Source: Azospirillum endophyticum (GTDB lineage Bacteria; Pseudomonadota; Alphaproteobacteria; Azospirillales; Azospirillaceae). From it: DNA of 64,000 bases. A model generated the notes under the pieces. That model did not search any database and had not been told where the DNA came from. It saw only the letters and a list, made by a program, of their open reading frames with translations. Where the stretch lies: NCBI RefSeq assembly GCF_016595245.1, contig NZ_JAENHM010000073.1:318365-382364 (forward strand), given 5' to 3'. The position numbers and the translations under genes were made by a program. Of this stretch, positions 24,056 to 35,001 are shown in pieces; position 1 is the stretch's first letter, and each line of letters opens with the position of its first letter.

Positions 24056-25125
24056 GCGACCCCAACCACGATCGTCTGGTCCAGCCGGGCCAGGGCCAGG
24101 GCGATTCCGCCGAGTCGTCGATCCGTCCGCTGTCGCTCGCCGAGTTCATCGGCCAGCGACAGGCGCGCGAGAACCTGTCGATCTTCATCCAGGCCGCCCG
24201 CTCCCGCAACGAGGCGCTGGACCATGTGCTGCTGTTCGGGCCGCCGGGTCTGGGCAAGACCACGCTGGCGCAGATCGTGGCGCGCGAACTGGGGGTGGGG
24301 TTCCGCGCCACCTCCGGCCCGGTCATCGCCCGGGCCGGCGATCTGGCGGCGCTGCTGACCAACCTCCAGCCGCACGACGTCCTCTTCATCGACGAGATTC
24401 ATCGCCTTAATCCCGCCGTGGAAGAGGTGCTCTATCCCGCCATGGAGGATTTCCAGCTCGACCTCATCATCGGCGAAGGCCCGTCGGCGCGGTCCATCCG
24501 GATCGACCTGCCGCCCTTCACGCTGGTCGGCGCGACGACGCGCAGCGGCCTGATCACGCGCCCGTTGCGCGAACGCTTCGGCATTCCCGTGCGCCTGCAA
24601 TTCTACGAGCCAGACGAATTGGAGTTGATCGTGCGCCGCGCCGCCGGCGTGCTGGGGATGGGGATCACGCCGGAGGGGGCGCGCGAGATCGCCAACCGGG
24701 CGCGCGGCACGCCGCGCGTGTCGGGCCGGCTGCTGCGCCGGGTGCGCGATTTCGCCGCGGTCGCCGGGGTGGAAGAGGTCGACAAGCGCGTCGCCGATGC
24801 AGCCCTCACCCGGCTGGAGGTCGACCGGCTGGGGCTGGACAGCATGGACCGCCGCTATCTGGGGCTGGTCGCCAACAATTACGGCGGCGGTCCCGTGGGC
24901 GTGGAGACGTTGGGGGCGGCGCTGGGCGAACAGCGCGACGTGCTGGAGGAGGTGGTCGAACCCTACCTGATCCAGCAGGGCTTCCTGCAGCGCACCCCGC
25001 GCGGGCGCATGCTGACCGACCAGGGCTTCCGCTATCTCGGCCTCAACCCGCCGAGCGCCCCGCTCCGGCAGCTCGACCTGCTGGACCGGGTTCCGGACGC
25101 GACGGAGGCGGAGGGCGATGAGTAA
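24052..25125 (+). CDS. ruvB: Holliday junction branch migration ATPase RuvB
   Basis: 357 aa AAA+ motor. It has Walker A GPPGLGKTTLAQI, Walker B VLFIDEIHRLNP, a sensor 1 region LVGATTRSGLITRPLRERFG and a C-terminal winged helix (LQRTPRGRMLTDQGFRYLG). It drives branch migration of Holliday junctions with RuvA. The start overlaps ruvA by ATGA, and the end overlaps the thioesterase gene by 8 bases, so ruvCAB-ybgC are translationally coupled. Confidence 0.97.
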   Translation: MSDPNHDRLVQPGQGQGDSAESSIRPLSLAEFIGQRQARENLSIFIQAARSRNEALDHVLLFGPPGLGKTTLAQIVARELGVGFRATSGPVIARAGDLAALLTNLQPHDVLFIDEIHRLNPAVEEVLYPAMEDFQLDLIIGEGPSARSIRIDLPPFTLVGATTRSGLITRPLRERFGIPVRLQFYEPDELELIVRRAAGVLGMGITPEGAREIANRARGTPRVSGRLLRRVRDFAAVAGVEEVDKRVADAALTRLEVDRLGLDSMDRRYLGLVANNYGGGPVGVETLGAALGEQRDVLEEVVEPYLIQQGFLQRTPRGRMLTDQGFRYLGLNPPSAPLRQLDLLDRVPDATEAEGDE

Positions 25126-25603
25126 GGCCGCCCTTTCCGGATGGTTCGCGGAGGACGGCAGCCACCGCTATCCGCTGCGGGTCTATTACGAGGACACCGA
25201 CGCCGGCGGCATCGTCTATCACGCCAACTATCTCCGCTTCGCGGAGCGGGCGCGGACGGAGATGCTGACCCTGATGGGCTTCCGTCAGGCGGAAATGGCG
25301 GCCGGTTCGGGCGATGTCACAGGTGTGTCATTTGCGGTACGGCGCCTGACCATTGATTTTGACGCCCCCGCCAAGCTGGAGGATACGCTTGAAGTGGAAA
25401 CCCGAATCGTCGATATCCGCGGTGCCTCCTTCGCAGTTGCACAAGTCATCCGCCGCGACGGTCGCGTGCTGGTGCACGCCGACCTGCGGCTGGTGACGAT
25501 CAACCGGGCCGGGCGGGCCGTGCGCCTTCCCGACCCGGTGAAAGCGGCGATGGAGACGCTGCATGCCAAGCAAAACGCCTCTTCGCCTGCGTCGACTGAC
25601 TGA
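25118..25603 (+). CDS. ybgC: YbgC/FadM-type acyl-CoA thioesterase (Tol-Pal associated)
   Basis: 161 aa hot-dog fold. The catalytic signature YYEDTDAGGIVYHANYLRFA lies near residue 23 with the conserved Asp and His. YbgC hydrolyses acyl-CoA or acyl carrier thioesters and is the usual first gene of the tol-pal operon, perhaps linked to phospholipid synthesis at the envelope. It overlaps ruvB by 8 bases and tolQ follows after 64 bases. Confidence 0.93.
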   Translation: MSKAALSGWFAEDGSHRYPLRVYYEDTDAGGIVYHANYLRFAERARTEMLTLMGFRQAEMAAGSGDVTGVSFAVRRLTIDFDAPAKLEDTLEVETRIVDIRGASFAVAQVIRRDGRVLVHADLRLVTINRAGRAVRLPDPVKAAMETLHAKQNASSPASTD

Positions 25604-25667
25604 CTGACCTTATCGACCGTTTCCTTCCACTCCCCGTGCCAACAGCGCAAACGCGAGACTCACTGCG

Positions 25668-26402
25668 ATGGACGCCCTGCAAACCGCCCAGCTGGCCGGC
25701 AATGCCGCCGCCACGACGGCACATGAGATCACGATCCTCGGCCTGTTCTGGCAGGCCGACGCGGTCGTCAAGATCGTGATGATGATGCTCGTCATCGCCT
25801 CGATCTGGTGCTGGGCGATCATCATCGAAAAGCTGATGCGCATCCGCCGCCTGAACGCCCAGGCCGATTCCTTCGAGGAGGCCTTCTGGTCGGGCGGGTC
25901 GCTCGACGCGCTCTACGACCGCATCGGCCAGGCTCCGGCCGACCCGATGGCGGCGACCTTCGCCGCCGGCATGCGCGAGTGGCGCCACGCCGCCGACCGC
26001 GGCATCGGCGGCACGATGAAAAGCTCGCTGCAGCAGCGGGTGGAGCGGGTGATGGCGGTGACCATCGGCCGCGAGATGGCGCGGGCCGAACGTTACATGA
26101 CCTTCCTGGCCTCGGTCGGGTCGACCGCCCCCTTCATCGGCCTGTTCGGCACGGTGTGGGGCATCATGAACTCGTTCACCTCGATCGCCGGGTCGGGCAA
26201 CACCAGCCTCGCCGTCGTGGCGCCGGGCATCGCCGAGGCGCTGTTCGCCACCGCCATGGGCCTGCTGGCCGCCATCCCGGCGGTGCTGTCCTACAACAAG
26301 TTCTCCACCGACCTCGGCCGCTACGCCGACCGGCTGGACACCTTCTCGGGCGAGTTCTCGGCGATCCTGTCCCGCCACCTCGAGGAGCGGGGAGCCGCCT
26401 GA
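25668..26402 (+). CDS. tolQ: Tol-Pal proton channel subunit TolQ
   Basis: 244 aa with three membrane helices: about residues 35-55 (VKIVMMMLVIASIWCWAIII), 143-165 and 178-200. The conserved helix 2/3 pattern is APFIGLFGTVWGIMNSF and TAMGLLAAIPAVLSYN. TolQ and TolR use the proton gradient to energise TolA during outer-membrane constriction. It begins the operon tolQ-R-A-B-pal and is followed by tolR after 3 bases. Confidence 0.97.
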   Translation: MDALQTAQLAGNAAATTAHEITILGLFWQADAVVKIVMMMLVIASIWCWAIIIEKLMRIRRLNAQADSFEEAFWSGGSLDALYDRIGQAPADPMAATFAAGMREWRHAADRGIGGTMKSSLQQRVERVMAVTIGREMARAERYMTFLASVGSTAPFIGLFGTVWGIMNSFTSIAGSGNTSLAVVAPGIAEALFATAMGLLAAIPAVLSYNKFSTDLGRYADRLDTFSGEFSAILSRHLEERGAA

Positions 26403-26405
26403 ACC

Positions 26406-26888
26406 ATGGCCGGACAACTCGCAGGCAAATCCCACGGGCGCGGCAAGCGCCGGGGCTATCGCGCGATGGCCGAGATCAACATGACGCCGTTCATCGACGT
26501 CATGCTGGTCCTGCTGATCGTCTTCATGGTCGCCGCCCCGATGCTGACCGTCGGCGTCCCGGTCGACCTGCCCAAGACCAACGCCGCTCCGCTGGAGCAG
26601 CAGAAGGACCCGCTGTTCGTCACCGTGCAGACCGACGGCCGCGTCTTCGTCCAGGAGACGCCGGTCGAGCTGACGAACATGGTGGCGCTGCTGATCGCGG
26701 TGACCAACAACAACCCCGAGGCCCGCATCCTGGTCCGCGGCGACGCCAAGATCGCCTATGGCAAGATGCTGGAGGTGATGGGCACGATGAGCGCCGCCGG
26801 CTTCAAGAAGGTCGGTCTGGTCGCCGAGATGCCGAACGGCCCGACCGCGTCCAGCGCGCGGGTCGGCGCGCCCAAACCGGCGCGTTGA
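26406..26888 (+). CDS. tolR: Tol-Pal proton channel subunit TolR
   Basis: 160 aa. A basic, Gly/Lys/Arg-rich N-terminus leads into one membrane helix with NMTPFIDVMLVLLIVFMVAA. Its Asp is the proton-translocating residue. The rest is the periplasmic dimerisation domain (ILVRGDAKIAYGKMLEVMGT). It works with TolQ, encoded 3 bases upstream. Confidence 0.96.
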   Translation: MAGQLAGKSHGRGKRRGYRAMAEINMTPFIDVMLVLLIVFMVAAPMLTVGVPVDLPKTNAAPLEQQKDPLFVTVQTDGRVFVQETPVELTNMVALLIAVTNNNPEARILVRGDAKIAYGKMLEVMGTMSAAGFKKVGLVAEMPNGPTASSARVGAPKPAR

Positions 26889-26904
26889 GGCGGGCGGAAC
26901 TCCC

Positions 26905-28128
26905 ATGCGCAAGCCCCTGATCGCCTCGGCGGTGCTGCACGTCGCGCTGGTCGCGCTGATGGTGCTCGGCATGCCGCCCAGCGATCGCAAGCTCGAGATC
27001 GCCTCCTCGATCCCGATCGAGATCGTCGACATCGGCGAAGTCACCCAGGCCGCCCGGACCGAGAAGGGCGAGCCGAAACCGGCCAACGCCGCGCCGCGCC
27101 CGCCGATGCCGGAGGCCAAACCCGCCCCGCCGGCGCCCGAGCCGCCCGACGAGGAGGACGAGCCCCCGCCGCCCCCGCCGCCGCCCACCAAGACGCCGGA
27201 GCCGCCGAAGGTCGCCCAGGTGCCGCCGCCCCCGCGCGAGCCGACGCCGCCGCCCAAGCCGACTCCGTCGCCTCCTCCTCCGCCCCCCCCACCGCCTCCG
27301 CCCCCGGATCCGGCGCCGTCGCCGACTCCGAAGCCGCCGGAACCGCCGAAGCCCGAGCCGCCGAAGCCGGAACCGCCCAAACCGGAACCGCCCAAACCGG
27401 AACCGCCCAAGCACGAGCCCAAGCCGGAGCCTCCGAAACCGGAGCCGCCCAAGCCTGAGCCGCCCAAGCCCGAGCCGAAGAAGCCCGAGCCTGCCAAGCC
27501 GGAACCGCCGAAAGCGGAACCGAAGAAGCCGGAGCCGGCGAAGGAGCCCGCCAAGGAGGTCGCCAAGGCCGAGCCGAAGAAGGCGGAGACCCCGGCCAAG
27601 CAGCCGGAGAAACCGTCGGCCAAGACCGACCCGCTGTCCGACCTGCTGTCGAATGTCGGGAAGATCAAGCCGTCGGACAACCCGAAGGCGGACGGCAAGG
27701 CCTCGGCCAGCGCCAACAGCGACGCCAAGCCGAGCCAGAAGACCGCATCCGCGGCGCCGGCCGGGGCGGCGAAGGCAACGAACGGCCCCGATCGGCCGTT
27801 CAAGCCGTCGGGCCGCGCGCTGGACGCCATCCGCGGCCAGCTGAGCAAGAACTGGAACTTCGACAGCGGCCGCAAGGACGCCGGTTCGATGCAGATCGAG
27901 ATCCATGTCGAGGTCGGTCGCGACCACAGCGTGGTCCGTGCCTGGATCGACGACAAGTACCGGTCGCGCTACATGTCGGATGCCGCCTTCCGGGCGTCGG
28001 CCGACGCGGCGGTGCGCGCGGTCAAGCGGTCCAGCCCGCTGGAACTGCTGACCAGCGAGTTCACGCCACAGACCTATGAAGACTGGCGCTTCATCGTGTT
28101 CAATTTCGACCCGAGGGACATGTTCTGA
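26905..28128 (+). CDS. tolA: TolA, energy-transducing protein with very long proline repeats
   Basis: 407 aa. One N-terminal membrane helix (about residues 5-24, LIASAVLHVALVALMVLG) contains the SxxxH-type motif found in TolA/TonB helices. Residues 57-250 are a Pro/Lys/Glu region with 8 prolines at 87-94, 12 prolines at 123-134 and about ten KPEPP repeats up to residue 200. The C-terminal domain (residues 305-395) matches the TolA/TonB C fold. TolA links TolQR to TolB and Pal. Such runs stall ribosomes without EF-P, whose gene is at 5.4-6.0 kb. Many relatives have an Ala/Lys helix here instead. Confidence 0.93.
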   Translation: MRKPLIASAVLHVALVALMVLGMPPSDRKLEIASSIPIEIVDIGEVTQAARTEKGEPKPANAAPRPPMPEAKPAPPAPEPPDEEDEPPPPPPPPTKTPEPPKVAQVPPPPREPTPPPKPTPSPPPPPPPPPPPPDPAPSPTPKPPEPPKPEPPKPEPPKPEPPKPEPPKHEPKPEPPKPEPPKPEPPKPEPKKPEPAKPEPPKAEPKKPEPAKEPAKEVAKAEPKKAETPAKQPEKPSAKTDPLSDLLSNVGKIKPSDNPKADGKASASANSDAKPSQKTASAAPAGAAKATNGPDRPFKPSGRALDAIRGQLSKNWNFDSGRKDAGSMQIEIHVEVGRDHSVVRAWIDDKYRSRYMSDAAFRASADAAVRAVKRSSPLELLTSEFTPQTYEDWRFIVFNFDPRDMF

Positions 28129-28130
28129 CC

Positions 28131-29483
28131 ATGACGACGAAGACGAGGCTTCTCCTGAAGCTGGCCGGGGCCACCGGCGCGCTTCTCCTCTCCCTCGGCG
28201 TTGCCGCTCCGCAGGAGGCGCGCGCCGAGTTGCGCATCGACATCACGCGGGGCGTGTCCGAGCCGCTGCCCATCGCGATCACCAGCTTCGCCGGATCGGG
28301 CGGGCGTGATGCGCAGATGGGCGCCGACATCTCCAAGGTCATCTCCGACGACCTGGAGCGCTCCGGCCTGTTCAAGCCGCTCGATCCGCGCGGCTTCCTG
28401 CAGACGCCCGACCAGCTGCGCAGCGGCGAGCCGCGCTATCAGGACTGGAAGGCGCTGGGCGCCCAGGCGCTGGTCGCCGGCAACACCACGACGGGCGGCG
28501 ACGGCCGGATGAAGGTCGATTTCCGCCTGTGGGACGTCGCCGCCGGCCAGTACATGCAGGGGCTGAGCTACAGCGCCTCGCCGCAGGAATGGCGCCGCAT
28601 CGCCCATATCGTGGCCGACGCCATCTACAAGCGCCTGACCGGCGAGGATGGCTATTTCGACACGCGCGTCGTCTACGTCGCCGAATCCGGCCCGGCGAAC
28701 GCGCGCAAGAAGCAGCTGGCCATCATGGACCAGGACAGCGCCAACCATCAGTTCCTGACCGACGGCCAGACCCTGGTCCTGACGCCGCGCTTCTCGCCAA
28801 CGTCCCAGGAAATCACGTACATGTCGTACTTCAACAAGAAGCCGCGCGTGTACCTGTTCAACATCGACACCGGCCGCCAGGAGGTCCTGGGCGACTTCCC
28901 CGGCATGACCTTCGCCCCGCGCTTCTCGCCGGACGGCAACAAGGTCATCATGTCGATGGCCCAGAACGGCAACACCGACATCTATACGCTGGACCTGCGC
29001 ACCCGCCGCCAGACCCAGCTGACCGACGCGCCGGGCATCGACACCGGCCCCAGCTATTCGCCGGACGGCCAGCGCATCGTCTTCGAGTCGGACCGCGGCG
29101 GCACCCAGCAGCTCTATGTCATGGGCGCCGACGGCTCGGGCGTGAAGCGGCTGACCTTCGGCGAGGGCCGTTACGGTACGCCGGTATGGTCGCCGCGCGG
29201 CGACCTGATCGCCTTCACGCGCCAGCGTGGTAGCAGCTTTGCAGTCGGCGTAATCCGTCCGGATGGGTCAGGGGAACGAATCCTGACCGAAGCCTTCCAC
29301 GTCGAGGGACCGACCTGGGCTCCCAACGGCCGTGTTCTCATGTTCTTCAAGGACTTGCCCTCGGGCGACGGCCGTGGCCGCAACGCGAAGCTGTACAGCA
29401 TCGACATCACCGGCGCCAACGAGCGTCGCGTGAGCACCCCGGTTGACGCGTCGGATCCCGCGTGGTCGCCCTTGATTCCCTAG
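28131..29483 (+). CDS. tolB: Tol-Pal beta-propeller protein TolB
   Basis: 450 aa. A signal peptide of about 33 residues ends at EARA. The N-terminal domain includes LPIAITSFAGSGGRDAQMGA. A six-blade WD40-like propeller occupies residues 180-450, with repeating FSPTSQEI, FSPDGNKVI, YSPDGQRIVFES and WSPRGDLIAF. It binds Pal and receives TolA in the periplasm. Only 2 bases separate it from tolA. Confidence 0.97.
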   Translation: MTTKTRLLLKLAGATGALLLSLGVAAPQEARAELRIDITRGVSEPLPIAITSFAGSGGRDAQMGADISKVISDDLERSGLFKPLDPRGFLQTPDQLRSGEPRYQDWKALGAQALVAGNTTTGGDGRMKVDFRLWDVAAGQYMQGLSYSASPQEWRRIAHIVADAIYKRLTGEDGYFDTRVVYVAESGPANARKKQLAIMDQDSANHQFLTDGQTLVLTPRFSPTSQEITYMSYFNKKPRVYLFNIDTGRQEVLGDFPGMTFAPRFSPDGNKVIMSMAQNGNTDIYTLDLRTRRQTQLTDAPGIDTGPSYSPDGQRIVFESDRGGTQQLYVMGADGSGVKRLTFGEGRYGTPVWSPRGDLIAFTRQRGSSFAVGVIRPDGSGERILTEAFHVEGPTWAPNGRVLMFFKDLPSGDGRGRNAKLYSIDITGANERRVSTPVDASDPAWSPLIP

Positions 29484-29632
29484 TGGAGTAGCCCTATTTT
29501 GCGGCGACGCGGGAGCAATGCTCAAGACAAAGGTCGAACGTCGTCTTTTCGTCGGGGATTGGCGGAAAGAAGCTGCTCCTGTGCAGACAAAGTTCGACCA
29601 TCAAACAAGTTTCGTTCAAGGGGTCCCTGAAC

Positions 29633-30103
29633 ATGCGCATGAAGTTCCTCGCTCTCGCCGCGGTCGCTCTGCTCGCCGCTTGCGAATCCACTCCGAACGA
29701 CGCCGCCAACGGCGCCAACACCGGTGCCCAGCAGACCTCGGTCCGTCCGGGCTCGGCGGAAGATTTCGTCGTCAACGTCGGCGACCGCGTCTTCTTCGGC
29801 CTCGACCGCTTCGACCTGTCGCCGGAGGCTCGCGCCACCCTCGACCGTCAGGCCAAGTGGCTGCAGACCTACGGCTCGGTCACCGTCACCGTCGAAGGCC
29901 ATGCCGACGAGCGCGGCACCCGCGAGTACAACCTCGCCCTGGGTGAGCGCCGCGCCAACTCGGTGAAGAACTACCTGGCCGCCAAGGGCATCACCCCGAA
30001 CCGCGTCAATGTCGTGTCCTACGGCAAGGAGCGTCCGGCGGTGGTCGGCTCGAACGAGGCCGCCTGGTCGCAGAACCGCCGTGGCGTGACCGTCGTCAAC
30101 TGA
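29633..30103 (+). CDS. pal: peptidoglycan-associated lipoprotein Pal
   Basis: 156 aa. A lipoprotein signal ends in LLAAC (Cys18 is the lipid site). A short linker leads to an OmpA-type peptidoglycan-binding domain: FFGLDRFDLSPEARATL, VEGHADERGTREYNLALGER and NRVNVVSYGKERP. It anchors the outer membrane to the wall and binds TolB. A 149-base gap after tolB suggests its own promoter, and a rho-independent terminator follows. Confidence 0.97.
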   Translation: MRMKFLALAAVALLAACESTPNDAANGANTGAQQTSVRPGSAEDFVVNVGDRVFFGLDRFDLSPEARATLDRQAKWLQTYGSVTVTVEGHADERGTREYNLALGERRANSVKNYLAAKGITPNRVNVVSYGKERPAVVGSNEAAWSQNRRGVTVVN

Positions 30104-30138
30104 TGACGCCGGTCCCCGCCTGACGGGGAACAGGGAAG

Positions 30139-30177
30139 GGCGCCGCCGCCGGGAAACCGGGGCGGCGCCTTTTCTTT
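30139..30177 (+). terminator. rho-independent terminator after pal
   Basis: GGCGCCGCC (30139-30147) pairs with GGCGGCGCC (30161-30169), followed by TTTTCTTTT. It separates pal from cpoB. Confidence 0.9.
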
Positions 30178-30323
30178 TGGCGGCCGGCTTTTTGCCATGA
30201 GGTCGGTTCTTTGCGCCGTCGCGCAAGTTCTGCTAAACAGCGGCCATCGCGCCGCCTTTATCGTTCGCCATGGTCGCCGTGGGCCCGTCCCCCGGCATCA
30301 GATCTCCTCAGGATCCCACGCGC

Positions 30324-31190
30324 ATGACCAACATCCGTCCCGTCGCCGCCCTGCTGCTGGGTGGCATGCTCGCGGCAACCCCCGCCCTGGGCCCCGCCCT
30401 GGCCCAGTCGAAGGGGCAGATCGAGCGGCTGCAATCGCTGGAAACCCAGGTCGCGGCGCTGGGCGGTCCGGTGGAGGTGGCGCAGCTGTCGCCCTCCGTC
30501 GCCGCCGATTTCGAAATCCGGCTGCAGAATCTCGAACGGTCCATCCAGGACCTGACCGGGAAATACGAGGAATCGACCTATCAGGTCACCCAGCTGCGCG
30601 AAAGGCTGGAGAAGGTGAACGCCGACGTCGATTTCCGCCTGAAGGAGCTGGAGAAGGGCGGCGGGTCCACCGGAGGCGCCATGGGGGGCGCGATGTCCGA
30701 TGCCGCCCCGTCCAAGCCCGCCAAGGCCGCCGCCGACGACAAGAAGGCGGCCGACAAGCCGGCGCAGAGCGCCGCGGCCAATCCGCCCTCCAGCGCCGGC
30801 CTGTCGCCGGAAAAGCAGTATGAGCAGGCGTTCGAACTGCTGCGCAACTCCGACTATGACCGGGCGGAGAAGGCGCTGCAGGAGTTCATCGCCAAGAACA
30901 AGTCCCATGCTTATGCCGGCAACGCGCAGTATTGGCTGGGCGAGAGCTATTACGTCCGCAACAAGTTCCCGGAAGCGGCCCAGGCCTTCGCCGAGGTGCT
31001 GTCCAAGTACCGCACCAACCCGAAGGCGGCGGACAGCCTGCTGAAGCTGGGCATGACCCTGCAGCAGATGAACAAGAAGTCGGACGCCTGCACCGCCTTC
31101 GGCCAGCTGCTGACCAAGTTCCCCGAAGCCTCGGCCAGCGTGAAGCGCCGCGCCGACACGGAGCGCAAGCGCATCAATTGCCCGGCCTGA
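30324..31190 (+). CDS. cpoB: Tol-Pal accessory protein CpoB (YbgF)
   Basis: 288 aa from ATG 30324. Signal peptide residues 1-27 end at PALA. Residues 28-115 form a coiled coil that trimerises in the family (LQNLERSIQDLTGKYEESTY). An Ala/Lys linker follows, then TPR repeats in residues 155-285 (YEQAFELLRNSDYDRAEKAL, AQYWLGESYYVRNKFPEAAQ). CpoB coordinates outer-membrane constriction with septal wall synthesis. Its TGA overlaps the tilS ATG (ATGA-type TGATG). Confidence 0.94.
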   Translation: MTNIRPVAALLLGGMLAATPALGPALAQSKGQIERLQSLETQVAALGGPVEVAQLSPSVAADFEIRLQNLERSIQDLTGKYEESTYQVTQLRERLEKVNADVDFRLKELEKGGGSTGGAMGGAMSDAAPSKPAKAAADDKKAADKPAQSAAANPPSSAGLSPEKQYEQAFELLRNSDYDRAEKALQEFIAKNKSHAYAGNAQYWLGESYYVRNKFPEAAQAFAEVLSKYRTNPKAADSLLKLGMTLQQMNKKSDACTAFGQLLTKFPEASASVKRRADTERKRINCPA

Positions 31191-32551
31191 TGGGCGGTCC
31201 CGGCGGCGACCCGGTATCGCAGCCGGTATCGCGGGAGGAGTTCGCCCGCACGCTGGCGGCGCTGGGCGGTTTCGAACCGGCGCCCGCCGTCGCGGTCGGC
31301 GTGTCCGGCGGCGGCGACAGCGTGGGGCTGGTCGTGCTGCTGCGGCACTGGGTCGCGGAGCGGGGCGGAAGCCTGCTGGCGCTGACCGTCGATCATGGGC
31401 TGCGACCGGACTCCGCCGGCGAGGCGGCGGCGGTCGGGCAGGCGATGGCCCGACTCGGCATCCCCCACCGTATCCTGCGCTGGGAGGGGGAGAAGCCGCC
31501 GGCCGGAGTTCAGGCGGCGGCCAGGGTGGCGCGGCACCGGCTGCTGGCCGACGCTTGCGCCGACGCCGGCATCCTGCATCTGGCGCTCGCCCATCATCGC
31601 GACGACCAGGCGGAGACGGTGCTGCTGCGCCTGGCCCGCGGGTCCGGCATCGACGGGCTGGCGGGCATGGCGCCGGTGCGCGCCGATGGCAGGGTGCGGG
31701 TGATCCGGCCGCTGCTCGGCTTTTCCCATGACCGGCTGCTGGCGACCTGCCGCGCCGAGGGCGTGGAGTGGATCGAGGATCCCTCCAACCGCAACCCGCG
31801 TTTCGCCCGTGCCAGGCTGCGCGCTGCTCGCGACCTGCTGGGCGGCGAGGGGCTGGACGGTGCCCGGCTGGGCGAGGTCGCCCGCCGGGCCGGGCGGGCG
31901 CGGGCGGCGCTGGAGCAGGCGACCGCCGTGCTGTTGGCCGAGATCGCGACGGTCCATCCGGAAGGCTGGATCGCGCTGGCTCCCGCTCCCCTGTTCGCCG
32001 CCCCGGCGGAAATCGCGCTGCGGGCACTGGCCCGCGCGCTGGCGGTGGTCGGCGGCCCGGCCCACCCGGTGCGGGACGAGGCGCTGGAACGGTTGTTCGC
32101 CTCGCTGCCGGACGGGCAGGGCGGGACATTGGGCGGCTGCGTGGTGCGGATGCGCCGCGGTACGGTCATGGTCGCGCGCGAGCCGGTGGCGGCGACGGAG
32201 CGGCTGAGCGTGCCGCCCGGCGGGACCGTACGCTGGGACGGGCGATTCGACCTGCGGCTGTCGCCGCGGTGGGGCCGGCCGGTCACGGTCGCGGCGCTGG
32301 GGGCGGCAGGCTGGCGCGAATGGGGGGCGCGGCGGGCACCGGAGCGGTTGCCCGACCTGCCGGTTCCGGTGCGGGAAACATTGCCAAGCCTTTGGTCGGG
32401 AACGGAATTGCTTGGTGTGCCGATGATCGGTATGTGCTACGGGTTCGGCGCGGATGGGCAGCACCCGGTGGACCGCGCAAGCTTTTGTCCACTTTCGTCG
32501 TTGGGAAGACCAGCTTTTACGGTTGTTTCGGACCGGGACGGCATTATTTAA
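31190..32551 (+). CDS. tilS: tRNA(Ile)-lysidine synthase TilS
   Basis: 453 aa starting at the ATG that overlaps the cpoB stop. The ATP-pyrophosphatase loop is AVGVSGGGDSVGLVVLL (residues 32-48). AHHRDDQAETVLLRLARGSG and IRPLLGF are the family blocks further on. It adds lysine to the wobble cytidine of tRNA-Ile(CAU) so that it reads AUA. The order cpoB-tilS-ftsH is standard in alphaproteobacteria. Confidence 0.95.
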   Translation: MGGPGGDPVSQPVSREEFARTLAALGGFEPAPAVAVGVSGGGDSVGLVVLLRHWVAERGGSLLALTVDHGLRPDSAGEAAAVGQAMARLGIPHRILRWEGEKPPAGVQAAARVARHRLLADACADAGILHLALAHHRDDQAETVLLRLARGSGIDGLAGMAPVRADGRVRVIRPLLGFSHDRLLATCRAEGVEWIEDPSNRNPRFARARLRAARDLLGGEGLDGARLGEVARRAGRARAALEQATAVLLAEIATVHPEGWIALAPAPLFAAPAEIALRALARALAVVGGPAHPVRDEALERLFASLPDGQGGTLGGCVVRMRRGTVMVAREPVAATERLSVPPGGTVRWDGRFDLRLSPRWGRPVTVAALGAAGWREWGARRAPERLPDLPVPVRETLPSLWSGTELLGVPMIGMCYGFGADGQHPVDRASFCPLSSLGRPAFTVVSDRDGII

Positions 32552-32633
32552 TCAGGGAACGTGCCCGTAGGAGACCGGGGTGCGGCCTTGTCGGCGCACC
32601 GCATGGCGATGGGTTCGCAGAAAGGCGTGTGAC

Positions 32634-34568
<1,935 letters not shown>

Positions 34569-34591
34569 GGGTTCGGGGTTCAGATATGAAG

Positions 34592-34621
34592 AAGGCGGCG
34601 CTGCGAGGCGCCGCCTTTTTT
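34592..34621 (+). terminator. rho-independent terminator after ftsH
   Basis: AAGGCGGCGC (34592-34601) pairs with GCGCCGCCTT (34608-34617) around a TGCGAG loop, followed by TTTT. Confidence 0.93.
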
Positions 34622-34704
34622 GATGGGCCAGAAGGTTATTGGTAAGAGATTGACGATTTGCCGGTTCGGTATCAGACTCCGATGCCTGGAAGGGGAGAGG
34701 TGGC

Positions 34705-35001
34705 ATGACCGGTCAGAACTTCAGCCTGACGGACCGTTTGAGCGACTTCATTGACCAGCAGGTCGAACACGGGCGGCATCAGGACGCCAGCGAGGTCGTT
34801 CGCGAGGCGTTGCGCCGCTATCAGGACGATCTGGAGGCGGAGCAGGCGAGCCTTGCCGCCATTGGCGCCATTGCCAACCGAGGCATTGTAGCTGTCGAGC
34901 AGGGTGATTTCCGCCTTGTGCAAGGCGAGGAAGGGCGGCGCGACCTGCTGGCCGACCTGAACCGCCGTGCTGCCACGCGTGCCGCGGCTGGACGGGGATG
35001 A
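34705..35001 (+). CDS. ParD-type antitoxin
   Basis: 98 aa. The N-terminal ribbon-helix-helix is visible (NFSLTDRLSDFIDQQVEHGR, DASEVVREALRRYQDD), followed by a longer acidic and basic tail that should wrap the toxin. It binds DNA to repress its own operon and neutralises the ParE-like toxin encoded next. The stop overlaps the toxin start by 4 bases. In relatives folP and glmM often follow ftsH; here this module does. Confidence 0.9.
   Translation: MTGQNFSLTDRLSDFIDQQVEHGRHQDASEVVREALRRYQDDLEAEQASLAAIGAIANRGIVAVEQGDFRLVQGEEGRRDLLADLNRRAATRAAAGRG

Noticed and set aside
26905..27960. Gly-rich protein on the minus strand opposite tolA
   Set aside because: The GSGxGGSG repeats are the reverse reading of the TolA proline repeats; tolA has operon context and domains.
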